Positions 25,964-35,668 of a DNA stretch of 64,000 nt are shown piece after piece. The notes beneath the pieces are model-generated. The model was given only the letters and a program-made list of their open reading frames with translations. It was not told the DNA's origin and did no database searches. The stretch lies in contig NZ_LT629791.1 of NCBI RefSeq assembly GCF_900105925.1, forward strand, positions 2,143,278-2,207,277, read 5' to 3'. Origin of the DNA: Jiangella alkaliphila (GTDB taxonomy: Bacteria; Actinomycetota; Actinomycetes; Jiangellales; Jiangellaceae). The first letter of the stretch is position 1; each line of letters begins with the position of its first letter. A program made the translations under genes and the position numbers.

Positions 25964-27205
25964 TCAACGTGCGAGATCGCGCAGCAGGTCGTCGATGGCC
26001 AGCTCCTCCTCGATCCGCACGCCACGGCGCACCATGGCCGACTGCAGCGCCGGATCCCAGGGGGTTGGCAGGGGTGTGCCGCTGAGCGGCGACGACCCGG
26101 CCGCGGACTCGTACGCGGCTGCGTCGAACCGCCACGGCTCCCATCGCACCCTCTCGTACACCGCAGCAGCGATCGCCACCCCGCCCCAGTCGAAGTCGCC
26201 GTGATACGCGAACCGTGCGCCGCCTGATGCCAGCAGGTCGAGCAGACGCCACACTGCGGCAGATGGCCGGCCGTTGACGCACACGAGCGGCGGGCAGGCA
26301 GCGCCGAGTTCTTCGGCCGCCGCCGCGACGACGACCGGATTCTCGCAGAGCCGCACCAGACCCTGGGGTGCCAGAACCGGACCATCGTGCCGACGTAGCT
26401 GTCGTAGCGTCAGCACGCTCGGCTCGCCGACCGCACGCATCGCGGCCAGCGTCAGTCCAAGCGGTGTCCGCGATTCACCGGGCAGGCCGAGGCAGAGCAC
26501 CGTCGACGAGAGTTCGTCGAGGTGGACGCCGACCGCAGCCCAGATCTCTCGGCGGCCGGTCAACGCCTCGCCGAGCGATGAGTCGCTCGTCATCGCGCGG
26601 GCGGCGGACAGCGCCAGTGTGGCGACCGGCCGTCCTTCGTCGAGGGCATGAGCGTCGCCGCAGACCTCGGCGGCGAGCCGTCCGAGCGGCACGCCAGTCG
26701 ACGGAAGCCGCTGCACCACGCCCGCCACCGCGTCCAGGACGAGCCGCGCCGCGCTCGGGTCGGCGACCAGTCGCCGGACCACGCCGGTGGTGTCCAGCCA
26801 GGCTCGCCACTCGATCAGCTCCGGGCGGTCGGCAACCGTCGCGTCGAGTTCGCGAAACGCCGAAGCCCAGGCTGCGGCGACGCTTGCGGCCTCCGCTGAG
26901 CGGTTCCGGATGGGTCCGGCCAGTTGCTCGACCGCGGCGGCCAGGCCGTCCGGTGCGGCCCGCGATGCGCGCAACGTCCGGTCCAGCTCGTCCAGCGACA
27001 CGCTGAGGGAGGCACCGCCGCCCGGCCGCCGTCCCAGGAGCAGCTCCACGGCGCGACGCTGCTCCGCCGAAACGCTGAACAACGTGACGGACCCGGTCAG
27101 AGGCTTACCGAGCTCCAATCGGCGCCGCATCCGCTCGACGAGCCAGGTCGTGTGCGGCCCGCCGAGAAGACGATGCAGCCGATCGTCGCGGGACGACTGT
27201 TCCAT
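25964..27205 (-). CDS. jetD: Wadjet JetD, type II (TIGR02679-like Toprim nuclease subunit)
   Basis: A 413-residue protein with a C-terminal Toprim-like domain. The acidic Glu is in RLCENPVVVAAAAEE and the DxD-type motif in HGDFDWGGVAIAA, which fit the DUF2399/TIGR02679 subunit. In Wadjet, JetD is the nuclease that cuts plasmid DNA once the JetABC SMC complex has extruded a small circle. Here it is the last gene of the minus-strand cassette, starting 15 bases after the jetC stop. The catalytic residues appear intact. Length is normal for the type II subunit. Confidence 0.85.
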   Translation of the reverse strand: MEQSSRDDRLHRLLGGPHTTWLVERMRRRLELGKPLTGSVTLFSVSAEQRRAVELLLGRRPGGGASLSVSLDELDRTLRASRAAPDGLAAAVEQLAGPIRNRSAEAASVAAAWASAFRELDATVADRPELIEWRAWLDTTGVVRRLVADPSAARLVLDAVAGVVQRLPSTGVPLGRLAAEVCGDAHALDEGRPVATLALSAARAMTSDSSLGEALTGRREIWAAVGVHLDELSSTVLCLGLPGESRTPLGLTLAAMRAVGEPSVLTLRQLRRHDGPVLAPQGLVRLCENPVVVAAAAEELGAACPPLVCVNGRPSAAVWRLLDLLASGGARFAYHGDFDWGGVAIAAAVYERVRWEPWRFDAAAYESAAGSSPLSGTPLPTPWDPALQSAMVRRGVRIEEELAIDDLLRDLAR

Positions 27206-27220
27206 CGGCCCCGGCCCGCC

Positions 27221-30200
27221 TCAGCCCTGACCGAACAGGTCCGCTTGCTCAGCACCGCCGGCGCGCGGTGCCGGCTCGGCCGGCGGCAGCACCGGCACGG
27301 GCCGCTCCACCCGGCGCCGATCCCGCCCGTCCCACCGCCACGGCGTCACCAGCACGGCGTCGATGCCGTCGCGTCGGGCCAGGTGGCTGATCGCCAAGCC
27401 GGGCACCTCCGGGTAGCAGCCCCACTCGCGTTCGCTTGTCATCACGACGTCCATGTCGAACGTGGCCAGCAGTCCAAGGCACTTGGCCCGCGAGTCGTCG
27501 TCGACACCGGCGAACGCCTCGTCGAGCGCCACCAACCGCGGTGCGTACGGATTGGCGGCGGACTTGTAGTGCGCGGATGCCGCGGCGAACAGCGGCACCG
27601 ACGCCACGAGCGCACGCTCGCCGCCGGACGCCGGGCCGGTCGCGGGTCGCCACTGGCCGTCCTGATACCGCTGGATGGTGAACTCGTGCCACGTGCGGTA
27701 GTCCAGCGCGGTCGTCAGTTGGTCGTACCAGCCCACCGCGGGGTTCTCGGCATGCTCGCGGGCGATCTGCCGTTGCAGGAACTCGCCGACGGCGCTCCGG
27801 TCGGCCTCTGACCAGGCGTCGACGGTCTGCCGCAGCTTGTCGCGTACCCGGTCCAGGCCGTCGGGAGCATGACGGGCGCTGCGCCAGATCAGCCGCAGCC
27901 GCATCCCCGTCGACGTCGGCCGGGCGGCGAGCTCGTCGTTCATCGCCCGCACCTCGTCCTCAGCGGCGGCGATGAGCTCGTGCAGCGTACCGGCGACCTC
28001 GTTGAGCAGGTGGTTCTCCAGGATCTCCCGCTCGCGTGCCGAGAGCAGCTGGGCGCGGTCGTCGATCTCGGTCCGCAGGGCCATCGTGAGCTCCGGGATC
28101 TCCCGGGTGCGGCCTTGGAAGACGACGTCGACGACCATCACGCCGGCGCGCAGAGTGAGGCCGACGGAGTGCCCGTGCCGCGCCATCGCGTCCGACAGCA
28201 ACTTGTGCTCCTCGGACACCCGTTTCTGCACCCGGTCCCAGGGCCCGTCGCTGTCATCGGCACTCTCGAGCGCGGCGTTGACCGACCGGGCCAGATGCAC
28301 GGCCGGGGTCGCCGCCCACGACTCGTCGGCGCCGGGAATCTCCAGCTCGGGCAGTGCGACGCGGAGCAGACCGGTCGCGGCGAACTGCCGGAACTCTTCG
28401 ACTGCGGCATCGCGCTTGGTCTCCGCCTCCGTGATCTCCTCGGTCAACTTCTCCCGCGCACCCTCAGCCCGGCCGCGGTTCTCCCGCGCCTGGTTCGCGA
28501 CGTCACGAGTGGCGCGCTCGTTCTCGTCACGCTGGCGCAGCTCCTCGGCTACGGCGGCGAGCTTCCGGCGCAGCTCCTCGATCGCGTCGCCGACGGTCTC
28601 GTGCAACACCCGGTAGGTCTCGGCCGCCGCCGCCGCCCGTTCGCGCGCCTCGACGGCCGACGACGAAGCCTCCTCGAGCCGTTCGGCGGTACCGGCCAGC
28701 TCCTCGGCCACGATTCGTGCCGTCTCGCGCGCGTCGAGCAGCGCCTCGGCCGCCGGCCACAGCCCGGCCAGCGCGACCCGGTAGTCGCCCAGGGCGGCGC
28801 GGACCGTCGCCAGCTCGTCGGTGTCGACGGGCAGGCCGACGTCCGCGGCGAACTCGGCCGCTCGGTGCCGGACCGCGACCAGCTGCGCCTCCTGCTCGCG
28901 CGCCGCCTCTTCAGCAGCCGAATGCTCTTCCTGGTGGCTGCGCCGGCGTTCGTGCTCGCCGGTCAGTTTCACGTGCGCCTCACGCAGTGCCTGATCGTCC
29001 GGTCGGGCGCGACGCTCCTCGTCGAGGCCGCGGCGTCGAGCGGCGACCTCCTCCAGCGCGGCGGCCAGCTCGGCCAGCCGCGACTCCAGCTCGGCCAGTT
29101 CGGCACGCAGCCGCTCCAGCCGGGCGCGGCGGGCCCGCTCGCGGGCGCCATCGCCGATGAACACCGCGTCGGGCTTGTGCCAGGAGCCGGTGAGGACGCC
29201 GTTGGCCCAGCGCCCGTCGACGGTGACCCACGTGTGGTGATCGCCGCCGTCGTCGGCATCCAGACCGATCGCGCCGAGTACGGCATCGACCAGGTCGTCG
29301 GACAGCGCCGCCGCATGAACGTCGGCCCGGTCGACAGCGGGGCGCAGCACGTCTCGGCAGCTCCCCCGCCGGGCACCGGTCTCCGTCCCCGCACCATCCG
29401 CCGCGGCAACGACGACGGTGTCGTCGGCGCCACGAAGCGTCCCGTCCGGCGACAACCACGCGTCCAGGATCCCGGCCGCCTCCAGCGCGGCCTCCACCCC
29501 GGCGCGGTGATCGCTGGGGACGTCGTCGGCGAAGTCGACGACCTTCCAGAACGGCGCGCCCGGCCGGTCGACTCGACCGCTGGGGTCGCGGGTGTAGGGC
29601 ACCGGTGGAGCGTCGTGCCCGCCGGCCTCCAGCCGCTGGATCTCGTCGGTGATCTCACCTGTGGCGGCCCTGCGGTCCTGCCGCTCGGCCTCCAGCCCCG
29701 CCTCCTGACGCCCCAGCTCTGTGGTCGCTGTCCGCACCGCCTGGTCGACGGCCTCGGCCGCAGGGTTGACGCCGTCGACGTTGACCGCCCAGGTCTCGAG
29801 CAGGGACAACACCGCGTCGGCATCGGTCACGCGGAACTCGGACACGCCGCCCAGGTAGGCGCTGTAGCGCGCGGACAGGCCGGCGGTCTCGTCGTGAATG
29901 GCCTGCTCAGCGTGGGTGACACGCTCGGCGTCGGCCTGCAGCTGCGCGGTCAGCCGGTCGACCTCGCGGCGGGCCTGCTCCAGCCGAGCCGACTCCGCCG
30001 CCACCGCGGCCAGCAGTCGTTCGAGCTCTTCGACGGCGCGCGTCCGCCGATCCGCCAGGGCGGCGGTCTCCCGGCGGGCCGCGGCGAGGTCGGTCTCCCA
30101 GCGGCCGGCCACGTCCTGGTGCTCGGCCGCGCATCGGGCACGCTCGGCCGACTCCGTCGCCGTCCCGTCGGCGGCCTCGAACGTCGCAGCTGCCTGTCGC

Positions 30201-31378
30201 TCGCGGCCGGCCGCGCGCTCGGCGGCCACCCGCCGCCGCCTGAGCTCGTCGTCGAGCCGTTCGCGGTCGCCCTCCACCCTCCGGGCATAGGCCTCCAGCC
30301 GGTCGGCGTCGGCCTCCAGATGCTGTAAGCGCTCGGCGTCGCGCATCTCCGGGCTCTGCTGGAGCGCGTCGCGTTGCGCTTCCAACGTGCCTTTCGCGTC
30401 GGCGAGCTCGGCCAGCAGCTCCTCCGCGGCGTCCAGCTCGCCCTGGGCCTCGGCGTAGCGGCGCTCGGCCTCGGCCAGGTCACGGCCCAGCCATTCGTAG
30501 CGGCTGTGCGTCTCACGCGGCCCGCGAGCCATGCGCCTTGCCGCTAGCTCGGCGTACCGGCGGTAGTGCCGCAGGAACTCGGCGGCTGCCTGCTCCGCCT
30601 CGCGCAGCCCGTCGATGGCGTGCCGCTCCTCGTCCAGCCCTCGGAACGCGTCCGCCACCGTGCGGATCAGCGCTGGGCTGACCGGTGGCAGTGCCTCGGT
30701 GAGCGCCGTTGACAACCGCTTCTCGTCCGGCTTCTTGGACAGCTGCGGCTGACGGAGCTGGATCAGCAGGTTGACCAGCGCCTCGTAGCGCCGCTCGCCC
30801 AGCCCGAACAGGGCTTCGTCCACGGCCCGCCGATAGTCCGAAGCGCGGTCGTAGACCATGCCGCGTCCCTCGACGGCGTCGCGGAGCCGCTCGCGGGTGA
30901 GTGGCACCCGGCCGGGGCCGAGCAGCAACAAGTCGTCGCCGACCCGCTGTGGAGTAACGACGTACCAGTGCCGGGCGATGCCGCGGTCCTTGACGGCCTT
31001 GAGGCCGCAGCCGATGGTCTTGAACTCGGGCGTGCCGTCGGGCCCGATGCGGCCGAACTCCAACCAGGTGTAGCCCACGCGCTCCGGATGCGGGTGCTTG
31101 CCGCCGAGCAGCAAGTTCCACTCCATCCGCTTCTGCCGGTCGCCGTCCGGTTCGACGCGGTGTGGCGACAGCTCCCCGTCGAGCAGGAACGGCAGCGTGA
31201 GCGCCAGCACCTTCGACTTCCCCGTGCCGTTGTTGCCGCGCAGCAGGAGGCGGCCGTCGTGGAAGTGGAACTCCTCGACGTCGTAATAGAAGATGTCGAC
31301 CAGCCCGGCGCGCAGCGGTTTCCACCGTCGCGAGGTAGGAGTTGGCAGTGCCGCCGTCGTCACTGTGGGCGCGGTCAT
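27221..31378 (-). CDS. jetC: Wadjet JetC, type II (TIGR02680-like SMC ATPase)
   Basis: A 1,385-residue SMC/MukB-like motor. Walker A lies near residue 47 in LRGNNGTGKSKVLALTLPF. Very long Glu/Arg/Ala coiled coils flank a hinge-like globular region (residues about 540-720). The C-terminal head has the signature GPASGGERALVASVPLFAAA and Walker B LVALDEAFAGVDDDSRAK. Together with JetA (kleisin) and JetB (KITE) it extrudes DNA loops and recognises small circular plasmids. The ATG overlaps the jetB stop by four bases. Every ATPase motif is intact, so the complex should be functional. The unusually repetitive coiled coil explains long open frames on the opposite strand. Confidence 0.92.
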   Translation of the reverse strand: MTAPTVTTAALPTPTSRRWKPLRAGLVDIFYYDVEEFHFHDGRLLLRGNNGTGKSKVLALTLPFLLDGELSPHRVEPDGDRQKRMEWNLLLGGKHPHPERVGYTWLEFGRIGPDGTPEFKTIGCGLKAVKDRGIARHWYVVTPQRVGDDLLLLGPGRVPLTRERLRDAVEGRGMVYDRASDYRRAVDEALFGLGERRYEALVNLLIQLRQPQLSKKPDEKRLSTALTEALPPVSPALIRTVADAFRGLDEERHAIDGLREAEQAAAEFLRHYRRYAELAARRMARGPRETHSRYEWLGRDLAEAERRYAEAQGELDAAEELLAELADAKGTLEAQRDALQQSPEMRDAERLQHLEADADRLEAYARRVEGDRERLDDELRRRRVAAERAAGRERQAAATFEAADGTATESAERARCAAEHQDVAGRWETDLAAARRETAALADRRTRAVEELERLLAAVAAESARLEQARREVDRLTAQLQADAERVTHAEQAIHDETAGLSARYSAYLGGVSEFRVTDADAVLSLLETWAVNVDGVNPAAEAVDQAVRTATTELGRQEAGLEAERQDRRAATGEITDEIQRLEAGGHDAPPVPYTRDPSGRVDRPGAPFWKVVDFADDVPSDHRAGVEAALEAAGILDAWLSPDGTLRGADDTVVVAAADGAGTETGARRGSCRDVLRPAVDRADVHAAALSDDLVDAVLGAIGLDADDGGDHHTWVTVDGRWANGVLTGSWHKPDAVFIGDGARERARRARLERLRAELAELESRLAELAAALEEVAARRRGLDEERRARPDDQALREAHVKLTGEHERRRSHQEEHSAAEEAAREQEAQLVAVRHRAAEFAADVGLPVDTDELATVRAALGDYRVALAGLWPAAEALLDARETARIVAEELAGTAERLEEASSSAVEARERAAAAAETYRVLHETVGDAIEELRRKLAAVAEELRQRDENERATRDVANQARENRGRAEGAREKLTEEITEAETKRDAAVEEFRQFAATGLLRVALPELEIPGADESWAATPAVHLARSVNAALESADDSDGPWDRVQKRVSEEHKLLSDAMARHGHSVGLTLRAGVMVVDVVFQGRTREIPELTMALRTEIDDRAQLLSAREREILENHLLNEVAGTLHELIAAAEDEVRAMNDELAARPTSTGMRLRLIWRSARHAPDGLDRVRDKLRQTVDAWSEADRSAVGEFLQRQIAREHAENPAVGWYDQLTTALDYRTWHEFTIQRYQDGQWRPATGPASGGERALVASVPLFAAASAHYKSAANPYAPRLVALDEAFAGVDDDSRAKCLGLLATFDMDVVMTSEREWGCYPEVPGLAISHLARRDGIDAVLVTPWRWDGRDRRRVERPVPVLPPAEPAPRAGGAEQADLFGQG

Positions 31379-32553
31379 CGTGACTCCAGTACCTCGGACG
31401 CGCGGATGGTGGGTTCGCCGATGGCGAACCTGCCGATGGCGGCCAGGCTGAACACCCGCTGGGAATCGGCATCGACCAGCCGCAGCGCGGTCAGCTTCTC
31501 CAGTGCGACGGCGAGCAGCTGCTTCTCCGCACCCGGATCGGTCACGCCCTTGCGCCAGTACGCGGTGTGCTCCCGGGCGGCTCGGCGGACGAACTCGTGC
31601 AGCTCATCGACGGTGGCCTCCTTCCTCGCGGCGAGGTACTCCGCCACGAGGAGGGTGACGTGGCCGTCGGTGCGCTGCTCGGGCATGCGCACGTCGGTGA
31701 GCTGGTCGTCTGGGTCGACCATCGCGATGCCCTCGGCGCGCATCTCGGGCCACAGCCCGGTGGCTTCGTGGATGCGGCGCGTGATCGCCTGCCGTTGGGA
31801 CAGCAGGTACGCCCGCTCCGCGGGGTCGAGCTCGGCGTAGTAGACGACGGGGTCCAGCAACAGCCGGCGGGTCAGCCGCCGGCGCATGGCCTGATTGCGA
31901 AGGTCGTCGGTGTCGGGAACGGGTTCGGCGGTCAGCTCGGCCAGCCGTTCTTCGAACGACCCGGCGGTGACGGTGGACGGCCCGCGGTTGCCGGTGAGCA
32001 GCGCGGCCAGTACCGGGCGCTGGATGTCGTAGAGCACGTCGCCCGATGCCGACAGATAAGCGTCTTCGTCGCCGGCCACCTTGGCCAGTACGCCCCACTC
32101 GAGCAGCGTCCGGACGATCGCCACGAGGTCGGACCGCTCGGCGCGGTTGTCCATCGTGAACTCCACGCCCGCCGCGGTCAGCTCCGGTTCGGCCGCTACG
32201 TCGAGCAGTTGATCGGCCAGCGTCCCGAGCGTGGTCTGGGCGTCGGCACGCTCGAGCACCGCGAGCGCCAGGCACAGCAACACGTAGCGCCGTCGCCCGA
32301 ACGGCTCGTTCGACCGGCCACGGGCCGGATGCGTCGGGTCGGTGGTGTTCGGCGTCGTCACGAACAACCTGGCCGACTCCGGATCGGCCTGCAGCCGCCA
32401 GCCGGTCTCCCGGGTGAGCCACTCGCGCAGATACCGCAGCTGCCGTCGGACGGTGACGAAGGCGTCCGCGTCGTGTTCGGCCGTCAGCAGTGGCTTGGCG
32501 AGCAGGGCGCGCATCGCGGCGCGCCGCTGAGCCGTCTCCTCGTCGAGGATCAT
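31375..32553 (-). CDS. jetB: Wadjet JetB, type II (TIGR02678-like KITE subunit)
   Basis: A 392-residue protein, starting at the ATG (32551-32553) that overlaps the jetA stop by four bases. It has a winged-helix-rich composition (DAFVTVRRQLRYLREWLTRETGW, then FGRRRYVLLCLALAVLERADAQTTL) matching TIGR02678/DUF2398. In the Wadjet complex this subunit binds JetA and DNA as the KITE element. In-frame codons extend far upstream inside jetA, but only the overlapping start fits the gene order. Its own stop overlaps jetC. The tight coupling suggests balanced production of the SMC complex. Confidence 0.85.
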   Translation of the reverse strand: MILDEETAQRRAAMRALLAKPLLTAEHDADAFVTVRRQLRYLREWLTRETGWRLQADPESARLFVTTPNTTDPTHPARGRSNEPFGRRRYVLLCLALAVLERADAQTTLGTLADQLLDVAAEPELTAAGVEFTMDNRAERSDLVAIVRTLLEWGVLAKVAGDEDAYLSASGDVLYDIQRPVLAALLTGNRGPSTVTAGSFEERLAELTAEPVPDTDDLRNQAMRRRLTRRLLLDPVVYYAELDPAERAYLLSQRQAITRRIHEATGLWPEMRAEGIAMVDPDDQLTDVRMPEQRTDGHVTLLVAEYLAARKEATVDELHEFVRRAAREHTAYWRKGVTDPGAEKQLLAVALEKLTALRLVDADSQRVFSLAAIGRFAIGEPTIRASEVLESR

Positions 32554-34154
32554 GTCGCGCCCGCCAGGTCGGTGATCTCGATCAGGTGCTCCGGACCACG
32601 GAGGACGCCGTCCTCGGTGTGAATGGACACCTCGGCGCAGGCGTCGGGACCGTCCTGAACCAGCGACAGCCTGACCTCCATGGACCCGTCGCTGGTGGTC
32701 GTCTTCACCTCGGTCTCGCCCGGCAGCCGGGTCGCGAGCGCGTCGCCGAGCAGGCCGAGGAAGAGCCGGAACGCCCGGGCGTCGAGCTCGCCGAGCTGGG
32801 ACAGCAGGATCGGGCCGCTGGTAGCGAGCCGACGGCGGGCGGCCGCGAGCTCGGTCGCTTCTTGCTCGGCCTGCCTCCGGAGCAGCTCGCGTGCGGCCGA
32901 GCGGTCCTCCACCCGGTTGGGCCGGCCGCGCCGCTCGTACGAGCCGGTCTTCCGCAGCTGAGGCGAGATCCGGATCGGCGGTGCCTGCGACCACGGCGTG
33001 GACGACGGCGGCTCCTGCTCCTCCCATTCGGTCAGCGTGGTGCTCGTGACACTGAGGTGGCGAGCCGGCGAGAGCCCGAACGCCGCGCGCCACAGCCGGT
33101 GCATGGCCGCCTCGTCGGGCGCCTCGGCGAACCAGCGGGCCAGGGCGCGGAAATCGGCCGAACGGTCGGACCGGCCCGAACGGCGCTCGTTGAGCATGCC
33201 GACGGTGTCGATGAGCTGCTTGATGGCCGTCACGGCGGCCTGCCGCAGCAGCCGGGCCTGAGAGGGGTGACCGGTGTCGGCTGAGATGAACCAGTCGCGC
33301 AGCCCGCGCCACCGGTTGCGCCAAGCGCCGAGCGCTGCCGCCTCGGCGCGGGTGTACGCGTCGGTGCCGTCCGGGCCGTCGGGGACGGAGTCGAGCGCCT
33401 CTCGCCGGGCCGCCAGCCGTAGCAGGCGATCATGATCGCGGGCCTCCAGGTCGGCAAGCAGCGTGGCGATGCGGGCTCCCGAGTTCGCGAGGTCGGCGAT
33501 GAACCGGTTGATGTAGTCGATCAGCCGTTCCTTGTAGGCGAGGAAGCCCTCCACGTCGCCGTCGGAGAAGTCGATGGCCCGGCGCAGCGACGCCATGAAT
33601 GCCTGCGCGTTGTCGGCGAGCGACGTGAAGCGCTCGGCCAGCGACAACAACAGCCGGTGCGTCTTGGCAGGGTCGGGCTCGGGCTCCTCGGCGACGACCA
33701 ACAGCGCCGCGAGCTGCTCGGCGATGTCCTCCAGCGCCACCGACTGCAGCGCGCCGCGCCGGCCGATGGCCTGCTCGTAGAACGCGATCGCCTCCTCCGC
33801 CGCATGCCCGGCGGTGGTGAGCTGGTACAGGAACCGTTTGCGGTGGAAGTCCTCGGGCGAGGTGGCGCGGCTGGTGTCCGGATCGGCCCGCAGGTTGCCC
33901 CACCCGACCAGTTGCTCCAGCGCCTGGGCAAGCTGCTCGTCGCTGTCACGCGTCAGCTCCGCGGCCACGTCTTCGGGCCGCAGGTGAACGATGAACCTTT
34001 CCTTGGCGCGGGCGAACGTGCACATCACGTCGCGGTACAGCGCCGCGTTCGGCGTACCGAGATAGGTGAAGGGCTGGGCAGCCGACGTCACTTGCTCGGC
34101 GTGGCCGCCGGACGCGGCCTGGCGGCCGGGCTCGTGGCTGGGCGCATCCGGCAT
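32550..34154 (-). CDS. jetA: Wadjet JetA, type II (TIGR02677-like kleisin subunit)
   Basis: A 534-residue protein matching TIGR02677/DUF2397: FTYLGTPNAALYRDVMCTFARAKERFIVHLRPEDVAAEL near the N-terminus and a middle region of long helices (residues about 170-330). JetA is the kleisin that bridges the SMC heads. It is the first gene of the jetABCD cassette, 56 bases after the stop of a same-strand oxidoreductase, and could be read through from it. The start ATG at 34152-34154 precedes the conserved region by about 25 unconserved residues. No damage is visible, so the four-gene cassette is complete. Confidence 0.85.
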   Translation of the reverse strand: MPDAPSHEPGRQAASGGHAEQVTSAAQPFTYLGTPNAALYRDVMCTFARAKERFIVHLRPEDVAAELTRDSDEQLAQALEQLVGWGNLRADPDTSRATSPEDFHRKRFLYQLTTAGHAAEEAIAFYEQAIGRRGALQSVALEDIAEQLAALLVVAEEPEPDPAKTHRLLLSLAERFTSLADNAQAFMASLRRAIDFSDGDVEGFLAYKERLIDYINRFIADLANSGARIATLLADLEARDHDRLLRLAARREALDSVPDGPDGTDAYTRAEAAALGAWRNRWRGLRDWFISADTGHPSQARLLRQAAVTAIKQLIDTVGMLNERRSGRSDRSADFRALARWFAEAPDEAAMHRLWRAAFGLSPARHLSVTSTTLTEWEEQEPPSSTPWSQAPPIRISPQLRKTGSYERRGRPNRVEDRSAARELLRRQAEQEATELAAARRRLATSGPILLSQLGELDARAFRLFLGLLGDALATRLPGETEVKTTTSDGSMEVRLSLVQDGPDACAEVSIHTEDGVLRGPEHLIEITDLAGAT

Positions 34155-34210
34155 GCGCCCTACGATAATGGGTCGGTGCGACAGTTCCGGTGGCCCGAGC
34201 CGGAGAGCAC

Positions 34211-35239
34211 TCAGTCGTCGGCGACGGTGATGATGACCTTGCCGGTGGCGCCGTCCTCGACGGCGCGGTGGGCGTCGGCCGTCCGGTCGAGGGCGAAGTC
34301 GTGCAGCGGCAGGCCGGCGTCGTCGCCGACGCGGTAGGCACCAGCGACGATCGCGGCGTTGATGTCGTCGCCGGCGGTGCGGAGCTGTCTTGAGGGGAGC
34401 GTGTAGAGCAGCACGAACTGCAACCGCGCGTTCAGGACCATGTGCTGGCGCACGTCGAGGTCGAACGGGTGGTCGCCGTTGTTGGCGTAAATCGCGACCA
34501 CGCCACGCGGCTTCAGGACCGCGGCATTCGTCGCGGCGTTGGCGCCGGCCGCCACCTCGACGACGAGGTCGACGCCGTCGGGGACGATCGCGCGGACGGC
34601 GGCCGCGACGTTAGCCGACCCGCCGTACGTCACGACGTGGTGGGCGCCGGCGGACGTGGCCAGCGCGCCCTTCGCGTCAGAACTCACCGTCGCGATGACC
34701 GTCGCGCCGGACCAGCGGGCCAGCTGGATCGCGGCGTTCCCCACCGCACCCGCCCCACCCGCCACCAGCACCACGCGACCGTCCAGCGCGCCGGGACCCA
34801 GCCGCGTCGGCCCGTCCTCGGCGACCGTCAGCGCCCGGTGCGCCGTGATCGCCGGGATGCCGACCGCCGCGCCCAGCGCGAAGCCGGCGCCGTCGGGCAG
34901 CACGAACACCCGTTCCACCGGCACGACGGTGTACTCCTGCGCCGTCCCGCTGTCCGGACGCTGGTACGCCGCGAGCGTCACCCACACCCGGTCGCCCACA
35001 GCCAGCCCGCCGACGCCGTCGCCGACCGCGTCGATCACGCCGGAACCGTCTTGGTTCGGCACCATCTCGGTCCCGGAGGCGGCGCCCATGCCGCCGCTGC
35101 GCGACTTCCAGTCGGTCGGGTTCACCGCGGAGACGACGACCCGGATGCGCACCTCGCCGGGGCCGGGCTCGGGGACGGGGCGTTCGGTGAGCCTGAGGAC
35201 GTCGGCGGAGCCGGACTCGTCGTGCACGATCGACTTCAT
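34211..35239 (-). CDS. Zinc-independent alcohol dehydrogenase / NADPH:quinone oxidoreductase
   Basis: A 342-residue medium-chain reductase. The N-terminal GroES-like part has PGEVRIRVVVSAVNPTDWKSR and GSGVIDAVGDGV. The cofactor domain carries the Rossmann motif VLVAGGAGAVGNAAIQLARW. Catalytic-zinc cysteines and histidines are absent, so it is of the quinone reductase type, reducing quinones or enones with NADPH. The ATG at 35239 was chosen because the family N-terminus starts there. It is upstream of and co-directional with the Wadjet genes, without obvious functional link. A structured tandem repeat lies upstream. Confidence 0.88.
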   Translation of the reverse strand: MKSIVHDESGSADVLRLTERPVPEPGPGEVRIRVVVSAVNPTDWKSRSGGMGAASGTEMVPNQDGSGVIDAVGDGVGGLAVGDRVWVTLAAYQRPDSGTAQEYTVVPVERVFVLPDGAGFALGAAVGIPAITAHRALTVAEDGPTRLGPGALDGRVVLVAGGAGAVGNAAIQLARWSGATVIATVSSDAKGALATSAGAHHVVTYGGSANVAAAVRAIVPDGVDLVVEVAAGANAATNAAVLKPRGVVAIYANNGDHPFDLDVRQHMVLNARLQFVLLYTLPSRQLRTAGDDINAAIVAGAYRVGDDAGLPLHDFALDRTADAHRAVEDGATGKVIITVADD

Positions 35240-35324
35240 CGGGGTGTCGCATCCCTTCAACGGACGGTGCCTTCGATACGGCAACCCGCCGCGCACCGGC
35301 CGCATTCCGTCGCACCAGCCAGGA

Positions 35325-35516
35325 CGCAAGAAGCCCCCGGCGCGGAGTGAACCACTAAGTGGAGGACGCGCCGGGGCTTAGCAGGGATCAACGGTGTTAG
35401 AGCACCTCATCCGGCCACGACCAATGGTAGGGCGCAAGAAGCCCCGACGCGGAGCCATAGTCCACGCGCCGGGGCTCAGCCGGGATCATCGGTGTTACCA
35501 GCACCTCATCCGGCCA
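35325..35516. repeat. Tandem pair of structured repeats (93 and 84 bases)
   Basis: Copy one spans 35325-35417 and copy two 35433-35516. Both begin CGCAAGAAGCCCC and end CACCTCATCCGGCCA. Each can fold into two hairpins: a GC-rich stem (AGCCCC...CGCG paired with CGCGCCGGGGCT) and a GGTG...CACC stem with different loops (TTAGAG versus TTACCAG). Stems are conserved while loops and a 9-base indel vary, as expected of an RNA element. The transcribed strand is unknown. Confidence 0.6.
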
Positions 35517-35668
35517 ACCTCAAGGCTACCCGTTGACGGGACACTTGTCTTCCTGTCATTCTGGTCGGCTAACTACATCGGGAATCCGCCCGACGTAGTC
35601 CGGAGACGGGCTACCGGGCGGACTGTTACCAGCGGTTCACTCGGTGCCCCCGCGAGGGAAGGTATCTC

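Noticed and set aside
27869-30328. Long plus-strand open frame opposite jetC
   Set aside because: It lies antisense to the repetitive coiled coil of an unmistakable SMC gene and has no recognisable domain.
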